Assembly (NCBI GenBank): GCA_018242255.1
Contig: JAFECH010000005.1
Span: 1-39,029, forward strand
From: Pseudomonadota bacterium
Lineage (GTDB): Bacteria > Pseudomonadota > Alphaproteobacteria > Rhizobiales > Hyphomicrobiaceae
Direction of reading: 5' to 3'
Length of the DNA stretch: 39,029 nucleotides
Positions within the stretch are counted from its first letter, which is position 1. Each line of letters starts with the position of its first letter. This document shows, piece after piece, positions 7,105-19,409 of the stretch. The notes under the pieces are model-generated. The model was not told the origin of the DNA and searched no databases. It saw only the letters and a program-made list of their open reading frames with translations. The translations under genes and the position numbers were made by a program.

Positions 7105-7133
7105 TCTAGAGGGTTAGCGATACCAAGGTCAAG
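7105..7133 (-). promoter_or_regulatory. Housekeeping promoter of tRNA-Val
   Basis: On the minus strand CTTGAC (7128-7133) and TCTAGA (7105-7110) are separated by exactly 17 bases, a good alphaproteobacterial housekeeping sigma match. Transcription would start about 7 bases further on, leaving a leader of roughly 10 bases before the tRNA 5' end at 7090. Confidence 0.7.
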
Positions 7134-7176
7134 CCCCGGAACGCCGCAATTTGACGATTATCGTCCAAAGGCCGTT

Positions 7177-7563
7177 TCAAGCCGCCAGCAAGCGGTCGAC
7201 TTCTTTCACCAAGTCCTTGAGATGGAAGGGCTTGGAAAGAACACGTGCGTCTTTTGGCGGCTGGTTTTCGCTATTGAGCACGACCGCCGCAAACCCGGTG
7301 ATGAACATGATCTTGAGGTCGGGATCGATTTCGCTGGCGCGGCGCGCCAGTTCGATGCCGTCCATCTTGGGCATGACGATATCCGTCAGCAGCAGCGTGA
7401 ACGGCTCCGACTTGAGCCGGTCGTAGGCGTCTTCGCCGTTTTCGAAAGCGACGACATCGTAGTTCGCTTTCTCCAGCGCCTTGACGAGAAAGCCGCGCAT
7501 GGAGTCGTCATCCTCGGCAAGCAGGATGCGACGGATCGGCAGGCTAGATGGCTTAGCGGTCAT
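7177..7563 (-). CDS. cpdR: Single-domain response regulator CpdR
   Basis: A 128-residue receiver domain with no output domain, matching CpdR. It has the acidic pocket LLAEDDDSMR, the phosphoacceptor Asp61 in LLTDIVMPKMDG, the Thr/Ala switch segment MFITGFAAVVLNS and the conserved Lys in VLSKPFHLKDLV. In Caulobacter and rhizobia, CpdR is phosphorylated through the CckA-ChpT relay. The unphosphorylated form primes the ClpXP protease to degrade cell-cycle proteins such as PdeA and, indirectly, CtrA. The start at 7563 gives a short N-terminal tail before the first strand; the frame is open for another 20 codons, but that part looks non-coding. The gene is divergent from the N-formylglutamate amidohydrolase gene. 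Confidence 0.92.
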   Translation of the reverse strand: MTAKPSSLPIRRILLAEDDDSMRGFLVKALEKANYDVVAFENGEDAYDRLKSEPFTLLLTDIVMPKMDGIELARRASEIDPDLKIMFITGFAAVVLNSENQPPKDARVLSKPFHLKDLVKEVDRLLAA

Positions 7564-7846
7564 GGCTACTCTGAATGTGCGAAAACCCCGGACGAGGAAT
7601 ACCCCATATCTCGTCCTACGCAAACTTGGCTCAACTTAGGTAAACGGAGCATGAAACTGTGGAAAGGATCGCACGACTTCGTGGCGAAATGCTTATTTAC
7701 CTCGAAACACGGTTGCCACGCTCAAGCTCTGTGCAATCCGCGTGAGCCTAAAAGTCTTGCATGGACTTCGCGCCGCACCGTTGGCAATGTAGGCCGCTCT
7801 GAAACAAATATGCCTAGCCGGGATCTGAACGAGACACCGCCGCACC

Positions 7847-8746
7847 ATGCCCGACGATAGATCCCACGATGTGCCCAGCGCATTTTTCCCGTCCTACGAT
7901 GTCCTGTCGCCTCGGACCCAGGGCGTGCCTTTCGTATTCTCGTCGCCGCATTCCGGCCGATTGTATCCGCCCGAATTTCTAGCCATTTCACGGCTCGACC
8001 CGAAGACTTTGCGCCGCTCCGAAGATTGCTTTGTCGACAAGCTTTTCCGCCCCGTGGCGAGCCTTGGCGCACCGCTCATAAGTGCACGCTTTCCGCGCGC
8101 CTATCTCGATCTCAATCGGGAGCCCTATGAGCTCGATCCGGAGCTGGTGTTCGAACCGCTGCCAGCTCACGCCAATACTCAGTCGATTCGTGTCGCCGGC
8201 GGACTCGGTACTGTCGCCCGCATCGTGGCTGATGGCGAGGAGATCTATCCTTCAAGGCTGAGCCTCGAAAGTGTGTTGGCGCGAGTCGAGCAGCTTTATT
8301 TTCCGTTCCACGCTGAGCTTTCCCGTCTCGTCACGCAGACGCGCGAGAACTTCGGCTATGCCGTTCTGATTGATTGTCATTCGATGCCGTCGACGGCGAT
8401 GGCGCCCGGCGGCGCCCAGCGTCCCGACATCGTCATCGGCGATCGCTTTGGCGCATCTGCAGATCCGCGCCTCACGCTACTCATTCGCGACGAGTTCCAG
8501 CGGCGCGGCTTCAAGGTGCAGCTGAACCGCCCCTATGCAGGCGGCTACATCACCGAGCACCATGGCCGGCCGGGACGAGGCACGCATGCTATTCAGCTCG
8601 AAATCAACCGCGGGCTCTATATCAATGAGCTGACGTTCCAGGAGAACTCAGGCTATCAGCGCTTGTCGGAAGTTCTGATTGATATCGTATCGACGCTGTT
8701 CCGCGAGGTGCCGGGCATTCTCGACTACCGCGCCGCGGCTGAATAA
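7847..8746 (+). CDS. N-formylglutamate amidohydrolase family protein
   Basis: A 299-residue member of the N-formylglutamate amidohydrolase family, zinc enzymes that split N-formyl-L-glutamate (or related N-acyl amino acids) in histidine breakdown. Visible landmarks are FSSPHSGRLYP (about 31-41), RSEDCFVDKL (57-66), LIDCHSMPS, ITEHHGRPGRGTHAIQLEIN and RGLY, which include the His/Glu ligands of the metal site. There are no neighbouring hut genes, so the true substrate may differ. The ATG at 7847 has no clear Shine-Dalgarno, but conserved sequence begins soon after it. The gene lies next to cpdR in divergent orientation, and the tandem small RNA genes follow it. Confidence 0.87.
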   Translation: MPDDRSHDVPSAFFPSYDVLSPRTQGVPFVFSSPHSGRLYPPEFLAISRLDPKTLRRSEDCFVDKLFRPVASLGAPLISARFPRAYLDLNREPYELDPELVFEPLPAHANTQSIRVAGGLGTVARIVADGEEIYPSRLSLESVLARVEQLYFPFHAELSRLVTQTRENFGYAVLIDCHSMPSTAMAPGGAQRPDIVIGDRFGASADPRLTLLIRDEFQRRGFKVQLNRPYAGGYITEHHGRPGRGTHAIQLEINRGLYINELTFQENSGYQRLSEVLIDIVSTLFREVPGILDYRAAAE

Positions 8747-8786
8747 AAACCGCGCCAGATGCCGGCCAGCTATCGCCGGATTCACC

Positions 8787-8880
8787 ATAGAAAAAGGGCC
8801 GTCCGAATTCCACGAACGGCCCAAGTCTAGGGAGGAAACGCCCAAGGAGGGCTGCGAAGCGCGAGCGGAGCTCACATATC
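8787..8880 (-). ncRNA. Putative anti-SD small RNA, copy 1 of 2
   Basis: The minus strand carries, in order, a GCCC/GGGC stem (8840-8852), an unpaired run GTTTCCTCCCTAGACTT complementary to ribosome-binding sites, and a strong intrinsic terminator. The terminator is a 10-bp stem (8796-8805 with 8813-8822, one G-U) followed by TTTTT at 8791-8795. The segment 8813-8845 is identical, base for base, to 9043-9075 in the second copy, exactly 230 bases away. The terminator stems match while their loops differ, the pattern of a structured RNA under selection. Tandem trans-acting small RNAs with CCUCCC-type motifs are known in Rhizobiales (the AbcR/alpha-r15 group) and in Rhodobacter (CcsR); similarity to these is of architecture only. 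The 5' end is not determined and is set here by eye. Confidence 0.62.
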
Positions 8881-9016
8881 GCACTGCAAAAATTAAAGGT
8901 GCAGCGCATCACCAGCAAATGCGTTTTCCGCAAATCTGGTTATCAAAAAGCGCAGGACTGAAATTCAGGCATTTCAAGCTACTAGGCTTGGCGCAACCGC
9001 TGCGAGCAGCGAAATC

Positions 9017-9110
9017 CCCAATAAAGAAAGGCCGTCCGATGCCGAACGGCCCAAGTCTAGGGAGGAAACGCCCAAATTGGGCAGCGAAAGCGGTGAAGCG
9101 TGTCATCGCG
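9017..9110 (-). ncRNA. Putative anti-SD small RNA, copy 2 of 2
   Basis: This is the second copy of the tandem pair. It has the same order as copy 1: CGCTTTCGC, a GCCCA/TGGGC stem (9070-9082) with a different loop, the invariant GTTTCCTCCCTAGACTT stretch, and a 9-bp terminator stem (9030-9038 with 9043-9051) with a four-base loop followed by TTTCTTTAT. Transcription is toward copy 1, so the two may be separate units, each with its own terminator. Upstream sequence shows only weak resemblance between the copies and I cannot place a promoter. The opposite orientation is disfavoured because both T-runs lie on the minus-strand 3' side. Confidence 0.6.
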
Positions 9111-9311
9111 CTCGCAATTGTCACGATGAGCCGGTTCGGGGCGCATCGCAATCTAAACGCGTATTGCACTAGCACATTAAAAGGTAGCTGTATCCAGCTC
9201 GCCACAACTTACGTTACTAATATGTATCTAGTTCAACCTTGCTCTATAACGCGGTGGCGAGTGGCGCTATGACAGCCGCTAATCAAACAATTGAAATGCC
9301 AGGGTGAGTGC
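9111..9311. other. Intergenic region between the small RNA genes and hisN
   Basis: This is the remaining part of the 565-base gap after the amidohydrolase gene. It should contain the promoters for small RNA copy 2 (minus) and hisN (plus). A small hairpin AGCTG-TATC-CAGCT lies at 9186-9199 and a CTCTATAAC stretch at about 9242-9250. Nothing firmer can be called. Confidence 0.35.
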
Positions 9312-10124
9312 GTGGCGGAACGTGTGCCGGCTAACGAATTTCAGGCAATCGTCGGCGTCGCGCAGGAACTGGCCGATATTTCCGGCTCCGTTATCCTCAA
9401 GCATTTCCGCAAGCCTATGCCTGTGGAAAACAAGGCCGCCGGCGGGGCATTCGATCCCGTAACCAAGGCCGACAGGGGCGCAGAGAAAGCGATCGTCCAG
9501 GCTCTCTCCACTCGATTCCCGGATCACGGCATCGTCGGCGAAGAGTTTGGCACGCGCCCTGGAACAAGCTCGTACAAATGGGTCATCGACCCGATTGACG
9601 GCACTCGCGCCTTCATCATGGGCTCCCCGCTATGGGGCACACTGATCGGCGTCATGAAGGACAACGAACCAATCTTCGGCTTGGTGGATCAACCCTTTAC
9701 CGGCGAACGATTCTGGTCTGGCGACAAGGCGGCCTACCACAGCCTGCGCGGCGGCCGTCCGGCCCGCATCAAAACGCGCGAATGCACCAAGATCGAAGAC
9801 GCGATTCTGACCTCGACGCATCCCGACCTGTTCGAGACCCCGGAGCAGTCGGCGGCGCTCGCGGCGCTTAAATCGAAAGCCCGCCTCACCCGTTACGGCG
9901 GCGACTGCTACGGCTACTGCCTGCTCGCGTCCGGCTTCGTCGATGTGATCATCGAATCGGGACTGAAGCCCTACGATATCGTCGCCATCATTCCGGTCAT
10001 CCAGCGTGCGGGCGGCGTGATCACCACATGGACCGGCGGCGATCCATCATCCGGTGGCGACATCATCGCGACCGGCGATCCGCGTCTCCACGAAGACGTT
10101 CTCGCCCTGATCAACAAGATCTAG
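9312..10124 (+). CDS. hisN: Histidinol-phosphatase, inositol monophosphatase family
   Basis: A 270-residue inositol-monophosphatase-fold protein. The metal and phosphate motifs are complete: DPVTKADRGAE, GEEFG, the signature WVIDPIDGTRAFIMG with both Asp ligands, and YGGDCYGYCLLASG followed by GLKPYDIVAIIPVIQRAGG. The internal wording is that of the HisN subgroup, which removes phosphate from histidinol phosphate in histidine synthesis, rather than of SuhB or CysQ. The GTG at 9312 is chosen because AGGG lies 7 bases upstream; a TTG at 9291 in the same frame has no ribosome site. It converges on the hydrolase gene with only two bases between the stop codons. Substrate choice within this superfamily is moderately sure. 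Confidence 0.85.
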   Translation: MAERVPANEFQAIVGVAQELADISGSVILKHFRKPMPVENKAAGGAFDPVTKADRGAEKAIVQALSTRFPDHGIVGEEFGTRPGTSSYKWVIDPIDGTRAFIMGSPLWGTLIGVMKDNEPIFGLVDQPFTGERFWSGDKAAYHSLRGGRPARIKTRECTKIEDAILTSTHPDLFETPEQSAALAALKSKARLTRYGGDCYGYCLLASGFVDVIIESGLKPYDIVAIIPVIQRAGGVITTWTGGDPSSGGDIIATGDPRLHEDVLALINKI

Positions 10125-10126
10125 TT

Positions 10127-11098
10127 TTATAGCCGACCTTCCGACGGCAACGTCTCGACACCCATATAGGCGTCGAACGCTGCCCAGAATCGCTGCCGGA
10201 TTGCGTCCGTCTCTTGCAGAATCTCGTGCCGCGAGCCGGGCATCAGAACATGCCCGCCGGATTTCAGATCGACGGCAAAATCTTCGATCGCCTTCGTCGA
10301 GACGACGCGGTCGGCCCCGGCCGCAAAGAGCATCATCGGAACGCACACGTATTTCGGATAATCCGGCCGGGAAAGCATGTCGCAGCTTCTGAGCGCCGCC
10401 CGGAGCCAGCCCACTGTCGGCGCCCCAAGCGCCAAGTCCGGCGCGGCTTCGATGATTGATTTTACCCTCGACCAGCGCACGTAATCGCTCGTCAGCCTGT
10501 TGTTCTCAAATGCCATGAGATCGTTCGGTTCATCGGTGCCGCCGCGGACGTAGGCCGTCGCCAGCCCGAGCATCGCGGCCGTTGTAGCGTATGCCTTCGC
10601 CAACGGACGGCTCACGCCGAGCATGCGTTCGTCGATGTCGATCATCGGCGACAGCAGGATCATGCGCGAGAATGGGCTCGCCTCGTCTTGCGCCCCACGC
10701 AGCAGAATGTTGCCGCCGAGCGAATGACCGATCCCGACAAACGGCTCCGGCAGATTTGGCCGCACGATCTCGTCGATGAAAATTGCCAGATCGCGGTCGT
10801 ACTCGGTGAAGGCGACGACGTGTCCTTTATGCGGGTTGGACAGAACTCGCTCGGACCCGCCTTGCCCGCGCAAATCGAAAATCGCCACCGCGAAGCCCCG
10901 TCGCCTGAGATCGGCGACGACCTCGAAATACTTTTCGATGAACTCACCCCGCCCTTGCAGGATGATGGCGGTGCCGCGCACAGGCCCGCGCGTCGCCTGC
11001 CAGAGCGCCGCGCGCAGTTTGCGCCCGTCGTAGCCATCGAAAGCCAAGACCTCGGCGCCGCTCGGAACAGGGTTGATAGAGAGGGAAACCAGTTTCAT
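10127..11098 (-). CDS. Alpha/beta hydrolase, lysophospholipase-like
   Basis: A 323-residue alpha/beta hydrolase of the Hydrolase_4 (serine aminopeptidase, S33-like) group that includes PldB and monoacylglycerol lipases. It has the oxyanion segment ILQGRGEFIEKYFEV, then FDLRGQGGSER, the nucleophile elbow GIGHSLGG and, near the end, SRHEILQE carrying the catalytic His. The acid is probably the Asp in FAAGADRVVS. No signal peptide is seen, so it is cytoplasmic or peripherally membrane-bound. The start at 11098 gives a clean N-terminus; an upstream ATG at 11131 adds 11 residues with no better ribosome site. The substrate is likely a lysophospholipid or monoacylglycerol, inferred from the family only. 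Confidence 0.82.
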   Translation of the reverse strand: MKLVSLSINPVPSGAEVLAFDGYDGRKLRAALWQATRGPVRGTAIILQGRGEFIEKYFEVVADLRRRGFAVAIFDLRGQGGSERVLSNPHKGHVVAFTEYDRDLAIFIDEIVRPNLPEPFVGIGHSLGGNILLRGAQDEASPFSRMILLSPMIDIDERMLGVSRPLAKAYATTAAMLGLATAYVRGGTDEPNDLMAFENNRLTSDYVRWSRVKSIIEAAPDLALGAPTVGWLRAALRSCDMLSRPDYPKYVCVPMMLFAAGADRVVSTKAIEDFAVDLKSGGHVLMPGSRHEILQETDAIRQRFWAAFDAYMGVETLPSEGRL

Positions 11099-11190
11099 CT
11101 GCCGCTCTTCATGCTCACGCGCGCAAGGCAAAAATATCGAGGGAAGAAATGCGAACCAACGTGATTAATACACGATTTGGCGGGCCGCCT

Positions 11191-11219
11191 CTTGAAGGGA
11201 ATTTTCGGCGTCCTACCTT
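11191..11219 (+). promoter_or_regulatory. Sigma32 (RpoH)-type promoter of hsp20
   Basis: CTTGAAG (11191-11197), a 14-base spacer and CCTACCTT (11212-11219) resemble the alphaproteobacterial heat-shock sigma consensus. A start near 11225 would give a leader of about 88 bases that contains exactly the hairpins of the RNA thermometer. The match is partial at the -10 box. Confidence 0.55.
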
Positions 11220-11230
11220 TGAGGTGTGGT

Positions 11231-11312
11231 TGCCGCAAAGCGGGACCGCACAACGAAATGCCGAGCCAGTCGGCCGGTTTTTTTACATGTCGCTTCTCAT
11301 GGAGGATATGTC
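11231..11312 (+). promoter_or_regulatory. ROSE-type RNA thermometer in the hsp20 leader
   Basis: Three hairpins precede the small heat-shock gene: CCGC-AAA-GCGG (11233-11243), GCCGA/TCGGC (11260-11274), and a last hairpin that hides the ribosome site. In the last one, 11285-11296 pairs with 11301-11311 around a TCAT loop, so GGAGG (11301-11305) is opposite TCGCTTC with one bulged G at 11292. TCGCT fits the U-Y-G-C-U consensus of ROSE elements, which melt on warming and are common before small heat-shock genes of Rhizobiales. The pairing was worked out by hand. Confidence 0.75.
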
Positions 11313-11771
11313 ATGCGACACGCTGAATTTGCCCCCTTTTATCGTTCCGCTATCGGTTTCGACCGCCTCTTCCAGGCGCTTGATCGCTCGGTGAGCTTCG
11401 ATAGCGAATCTACCTACCCGCCTTATAACATCGAACGCACCGGCGAGAACGCTTACCGAATCACGCTCGCTGTGGCCGGGTTCTCACAGGATGAGTTGAA
11501 GATCGAGGTCAAGGAGCAGACTCTCTCCATTGCAGGTGAGAAGTCCGCTGAGGCTGAGGATAAAACCTACCTCCATCGCGGCATTGCTGCCCGCGCATTC
11601 GAACGCCGCTTCCAGCTTGCCGACCACGTCGATGTGACGGGCGCGAAGTTCGAGAACGGCCTGCTTCATGTCGATCTCGTCCGCAACGTTCCCGAGAGCA
11701 AGAAACCCCGTACGATTGCGATCGGCACCGGCGAACCTGTCCAGCAGCTCGAAGCCAAAGCGGCTGCTTAA
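11313..11771 (+). CDS. hsp20: Small heat-shock protein, Hsp20/IbpA type
   Basis: A 152-residue small heat-shock protein that binds unfolding proteins as large oligomers until DnaK/ClpB refold them. The alpha-crystallin domain runs from about residue 30 to 125: YNIERTGENAYRITLAVAGF, ELKIEVKEQTLSIAGEK, and the closing AKFENGLLHVDL that fits the A-x-x-x-x-G-L-L hallmark. The N-terminal FAPFYRSAIGFDRLF is typical of class A rhizobial sHSPs. The start at 11313 has GGAGG 7 bases upstream; that site is sequestered in the thermometer hairpin. Expression is therefore likely controlled twice, by a sigma32-like promoter and by RNA melting. A strong terminator follows. Confidence 0.93.
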   Translation: MRHAEFAPFYRSAIGFDRLFQALDRSVSFDSESTYPPYNIERTGENAYRITLAVAGFSQDELKIEVKEQTLSIAGEKSAEAEDKTYLHRGIAARAFERRFQLADHVDVTGAKFENGLLHVDLVRNVPESKKPRTIAIGTGEPVQQLEAKAAA

Positions 11772-11796
11772 CCTCACGTCTCCACTGTAACCTTAC

Positions 11797-11830
11797 ACGG
11801 CAGCTTTGCTTCGGCAGGGCTGCCGTTTTT
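11797..11830 (+). terminator. Intrinsic terminator of hsp20
   Basis: ACGGCAGC (11797-11804) pairs perfectly with GCTGCCGT (11819-11826), and the right arm runs into TTTTT ending at 11830. It lies 25 bases after the hsp20 stop codon. Confidence 0.85.
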
Positions 11831-12313
11831 CATCTGGCTCACCAGCACCGCTTGCGACAGGAAATTTTGTTGCCCGGCATTCGCTCAGAACTTGTCGAAA
11901 AGGATCAATGCCACGACTGCGTGTTACCGCTTGTGCCGCAGTGTCAAATCTGTAGAATTTGATAGATAGGTCAACATTGCTGTCCTTTGTGCGCCGGTGG
12001 GTGGGCGTCTGAGAACAGCTCGGACATTCGCACCGGCCGTAACGTCGCTTTACGGCTTCCGAGTGGCGGCGTGGGAGAAATGGAAGTGCTCGAATACAGG
12101 ATATGCGGTTTGCGGGGCCGTGCGATCGGCAGCGGGCTCCAGTCCATTAACCACTGCATGCTATCGCGCCCGGACCGAAAACGGCGGCGCTAGGTGTAAT
12201 ATTTTTCGACCGCGAGATTGCGCAAAGTCGAACAAACTAGGCGGCCCGCACCTGGGCAGTTTCCGAATAACGAAGTTCTGAATTTAGGCCAACGGGCCAC
12301 AACGAGGCGAGAA
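11831..12313. other. Long non-coding region upstream of gltB
   Basis: About 480 bases separate the hsp20 terminator from gltB. No convincing gene, riboswitch or sigma54 (TGGCAC/TTGCA) promoter was found. A small GGCC-AACG-GGCC hairpin lies at about 12287-12298, just before the GAGG ribosome site of gltB. The length suggests a long leader or an unrecognised regulatory element. Confidence 0.4.
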
Positions 12314-17041
<4,728 letters not shown>

Positions 17042-17092
17042 CGATCACACCGGCACATCGCGGATAGACAAGACGAAAGAAGAAGCACGAGA

Positions 17093-18532
17093 ATGGGCAA
17101 GCCGACTGGTTTTCTGGAAATCGAGCGCGCCGACCGTAAGTATCGCCCGGTCGAAGAGCGCCTGAAGCACTATAAGGAATTCGTCGTTCCGCTGTCGGAG
17201 CCTGAAATCAAAAAGCAGGCTGCGCGGTGCATGGATTGCGGCATTCCCTATTGCCACAACGGCTGCCCGGTCAACAATCAGATCCCCGACTGGAATGATC
17301 TCGTCTATCGCGGCGACTGGAAGGAAGCGGCCGACAACCTGCACTCGACAAACAACTTCCCGGAAGTGACCGGCCGCATCTGCCCGGCGCCGTGCGAAGC
17401 GTCTTGCACGTTGAACATCGACGACACCCCGGTCACGATCAAAACCATTGAATGCTCGATCGCGGATCGCGCGTGGGAGGAAGGCTGGGTACAGCCGCTT
17501 CCGCCTGAGAAGAAGACGGGCAAGAAGGTCGCCGTCATCGGTTCCGGCCCGGCCGGCCTCGCAGCCGCGCAGCAGCTTGCGCGTGCCGGTCATGAGGTTC
17601 ATGTCTACGAAAAGAACACTAAGCCCGGCGGCCTGCTCGTTTACGGTATTCCCGACTTCAAAATGGAAAAGGGCGTCATCGCTCGCCGCGTCAAGCAAAT
17701 GGAAGCCGAAGGCGTGACCTTCCATTGCGGCATCCACGTCGGCCAGGATCTCTCAGCGAAGTATCTTGAATCCAAGCACGACGCCGTGCTGATCGCGATC
17801 GGCTCCGAGCAGCCGTTCGACTTCTTCGCCAAGTCGCCGGGCCGCGATCTCGACGGCCTGCACTACGCGATGGATTTCCTGCCGCAGCAGAACCGTCGCA
17901 ACGCCGGTGAGCCGCAGAAGCCGAAGTCGAAGGAAATCTCGGCGAAGGACAAGCATGTCATCGTTATCGGCGGCGGCGACACCGGCTCCGACTGCATTGG
18001 CACTTCGTTCCGCCAAGGTGCATTGAGCGTGACGCAGCTCGAAATCATGCCGATGCCGCCTGAGAAGGAAAACAAGGCGCTCTCCTGGCCGCACTGGCCG
18101 CTGAAGCTTCGCATCTCGACGTCGCAAGCCGAAGGCGCCAAGACCGAGTATTCTATCTCGACCACTGGCTTCTCCGGCGAAGACGGCAAGGTGAAGAAGC
18201 TTCACTACACCCGCGTCAACAGCAACCTTCAGCCGGTGAAGGGCACGGAAGGCGCTCTCGACGCGGATCTCGTGCTTTTCGCGATGGGCTTCTCCGGTCC
18301 GGTCGAAACGGACATCGTCAAGGAATTCGGACTTCCCGTCGTTCCGCGTGGCCGCTTCAAGGGCCTCGACGCAACGGACCGCGACTACAAGCTAAGCACT
18401 TCACCGAAGTTGTTCTGCGCCGGCGACATCCGCCGCGGACAGTCGCTTGTCGTTTGGGCAATCCGCGAAGGTCGCCAAGCTGCGCACGCCATCGACAAGT
18501 TCCTGATGGGCTCTACCGTCCTGCCGCGCTAA
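17093..18532 (+). CDS. gltD: Glutamate synthase (NADPH) small subunit
   Basis: A 479-residue beta subunit of GOGAT. It takes electrons from NADPH onto FAD and passes them through 4Fe-4S clusters to the large subunit. The N-terminal cluster-binding domain has Cys46, 49, 54 and 58 ([13 protein letters not shown]) and Cys97, 101 and 105 (CPAPCEASC). The FAD site [20 protein letters not shown] begins near residue 145, and the NADPH site [15 protein letters not shown] near 283. The C-terminal [17 protein letters not shown] closes the FAD site. Length and motifs are canonical. It is cotranscribed with gltB and converges on the EamA gene with 16 bases between stops. Confidence 0.97.
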   Translation: MGKPTGFLEIERADRKYRPVEERLKHYKEFVVPLSEPEIKKQAARCMDCGIPYCHNGCPVNNQIPDWNDLVYRGDWKEAADNLHSTNNFPEVTGRICPAPCEASCTLNIDDTPVTIKTIECSIADRAWEEGWVQPLPPEKKTGKKVAVIGSGPAGLAAAQQLARAGHEVHVYEKNTKPGGLLVYGIPDFKMEKGVIARRVKQMEAEGVTFHCGIHVGQDLSAKYLESKHDAVLIAIGSEQPFDFFAKSPGRDLDGLHYAMDFLPQQNRRNAGEPQKPKSKEISAKDKHVIVIGGGDTGSDCIGTSFRQGALSVTQLEIMPMPPEKENKALSWPHWPLKLRISTSQAEGAKTEYSISTTGFSGEDGKVKKLHYTRVNSNLQPVKGTEGALDADLVLFAMGFSGPVETDIVKEFGLPVVPRGRFKGLDATDRDYKLSTSPKLFCAGDIRRGQSLVVWAIREGRQAAHAIDKFLMGSTVLPR

Positions 18533-18548
18533 TCGACCCCTGCGCCTC

Positions 18549-19382
18549 TCACGCGAGGCGTAGCGCAACCACTCCAAGTCCGATAAGACCAGCGCCGATC
18601 ATACGCGCTGGCCCGATATGTTCGCGCAAGATCAATCCTGCGATAGCGGTTCCGAACAGGATCGACGTCTCCCGAAGGGCCGCAACCATTGCGACGGGGG
18701 CCTTCGTCATCGCGGCCAGAACAATCGCATACGAAATTGCCGTCGCACTTCCTCCGATCAGGCCTACGCGCCACTGCGCGCGAAAGAGTCTTGCGAACGC
18801 TGCTCTATTGCGCATCAAAACCCAGGCGATCAGTGGCACTCCATTGAGCATGAACACCCAGCATGCATAAGCCTCTGGAGACCCGGAACGGCGCGTTCCC
18901 TCTCCATCTATCAGCGTGTAGCCGGCGATGACGACCGCGTTGAGCAATGCCAAAATGACACCGCTTGCAGCGCCGTGCCGGCTCTCTCTCGTCATCGTCA
19001 GAATACCGAAAGAGATCAGAGCAACGCCAAACCAAGCTCCGAGTGGCGAGCTTTCTCCAAGCCAGAGCACGCTCGTCAGAGCGACCAGAAAAGGAGCAGT
19101 CCCTCGCATCAGAGGATATGTCTGCCCCATATCAGCGACTTTGTATGCCGACGCGACCAATGCGAAATAAAGAACATGCACGACAACGGAGGCGGCAAGA
19201 AATGGCCAACTCGCCCGATCCGGAAGCGTCAGAAAAGGCGTCACTGCCGCGCCAAAGAGTGCCGCCGACGTCGCGACCATGATGGTCGTCAGAGCCTTGT
19301 CATCGCCGCTTTTGATCAGAGCATTCCATGACGCATGCAGCGCTGCGGCGACCAAAACGCTTGCGAATACCAAAAACGTCAT
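18549..19382 (-). CDS. EamA/DMT-family permease
   Basis: A 277-residue integral membrane protein with about ten hydrophobic segments arranged as two repeats of five, the EamA (drug/metabolite transporter) pattern. Segments include FLVFASVLVAAALHASWNAL at the start, LMRGTAPFLVALTSVLWLGE (end of repeat one, with the conserved Arg-Gly and acidic residue) and ALRETSILFGTAIAGLILRE (the matching segment of repeat two). Such proteins export or exchange small metabolites across the inner membrane; the substrate is unknown. It starts 27 bases after the DUF459 stop on the same strand, so it may be the last gene of the mltB-DUF459 unit. A CGCCTC/GAGGCG hairpin overlaps its 3' end. Confidence 0.85.
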   Translation of the reverse strand: MTFLVFASVLVAAALHASWNALIKSGDDKALTTIMVATSAALFGAAVTPFLTLPDRASWPFLAASVVVHVLYFALVASAYKVADMGQTYPLMRGTAPFLVALTSVLWLGESSPLGAWFGVALISFGILTMTRESRHGAASGVILALLNAVVIAGYTLIDGEGTRRSGSPEAYACWVFMLNGVPLIAWVLMRNRAAFARLFRAQWRVGLIGGSATAISYAIVLAAMTKAPVAMVAALRETSILFGTAIAGLILREHIGPARMIGAGLIGLGVVALRLA

Positions 19383-19409
19383 TGCTAAGCAAAATTCATG
19401 GGAGGATCG

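Noticed and set aside
8791-8850. Reading the duplicated elements as plus-strand ribosome sites (GGGAGGAAACG) of small proteins
   Set aside because: No start codon follows at a proper distance in either copy, whereas the minus strand has terminator T-runs in both copies.
11226-11312. Longer hsp20 start at 11226
   Set aside because: The extra codons cover the thermometer hairpins and show no small heat-shock likeness; GGAGG is placed for the ATG at 11313.
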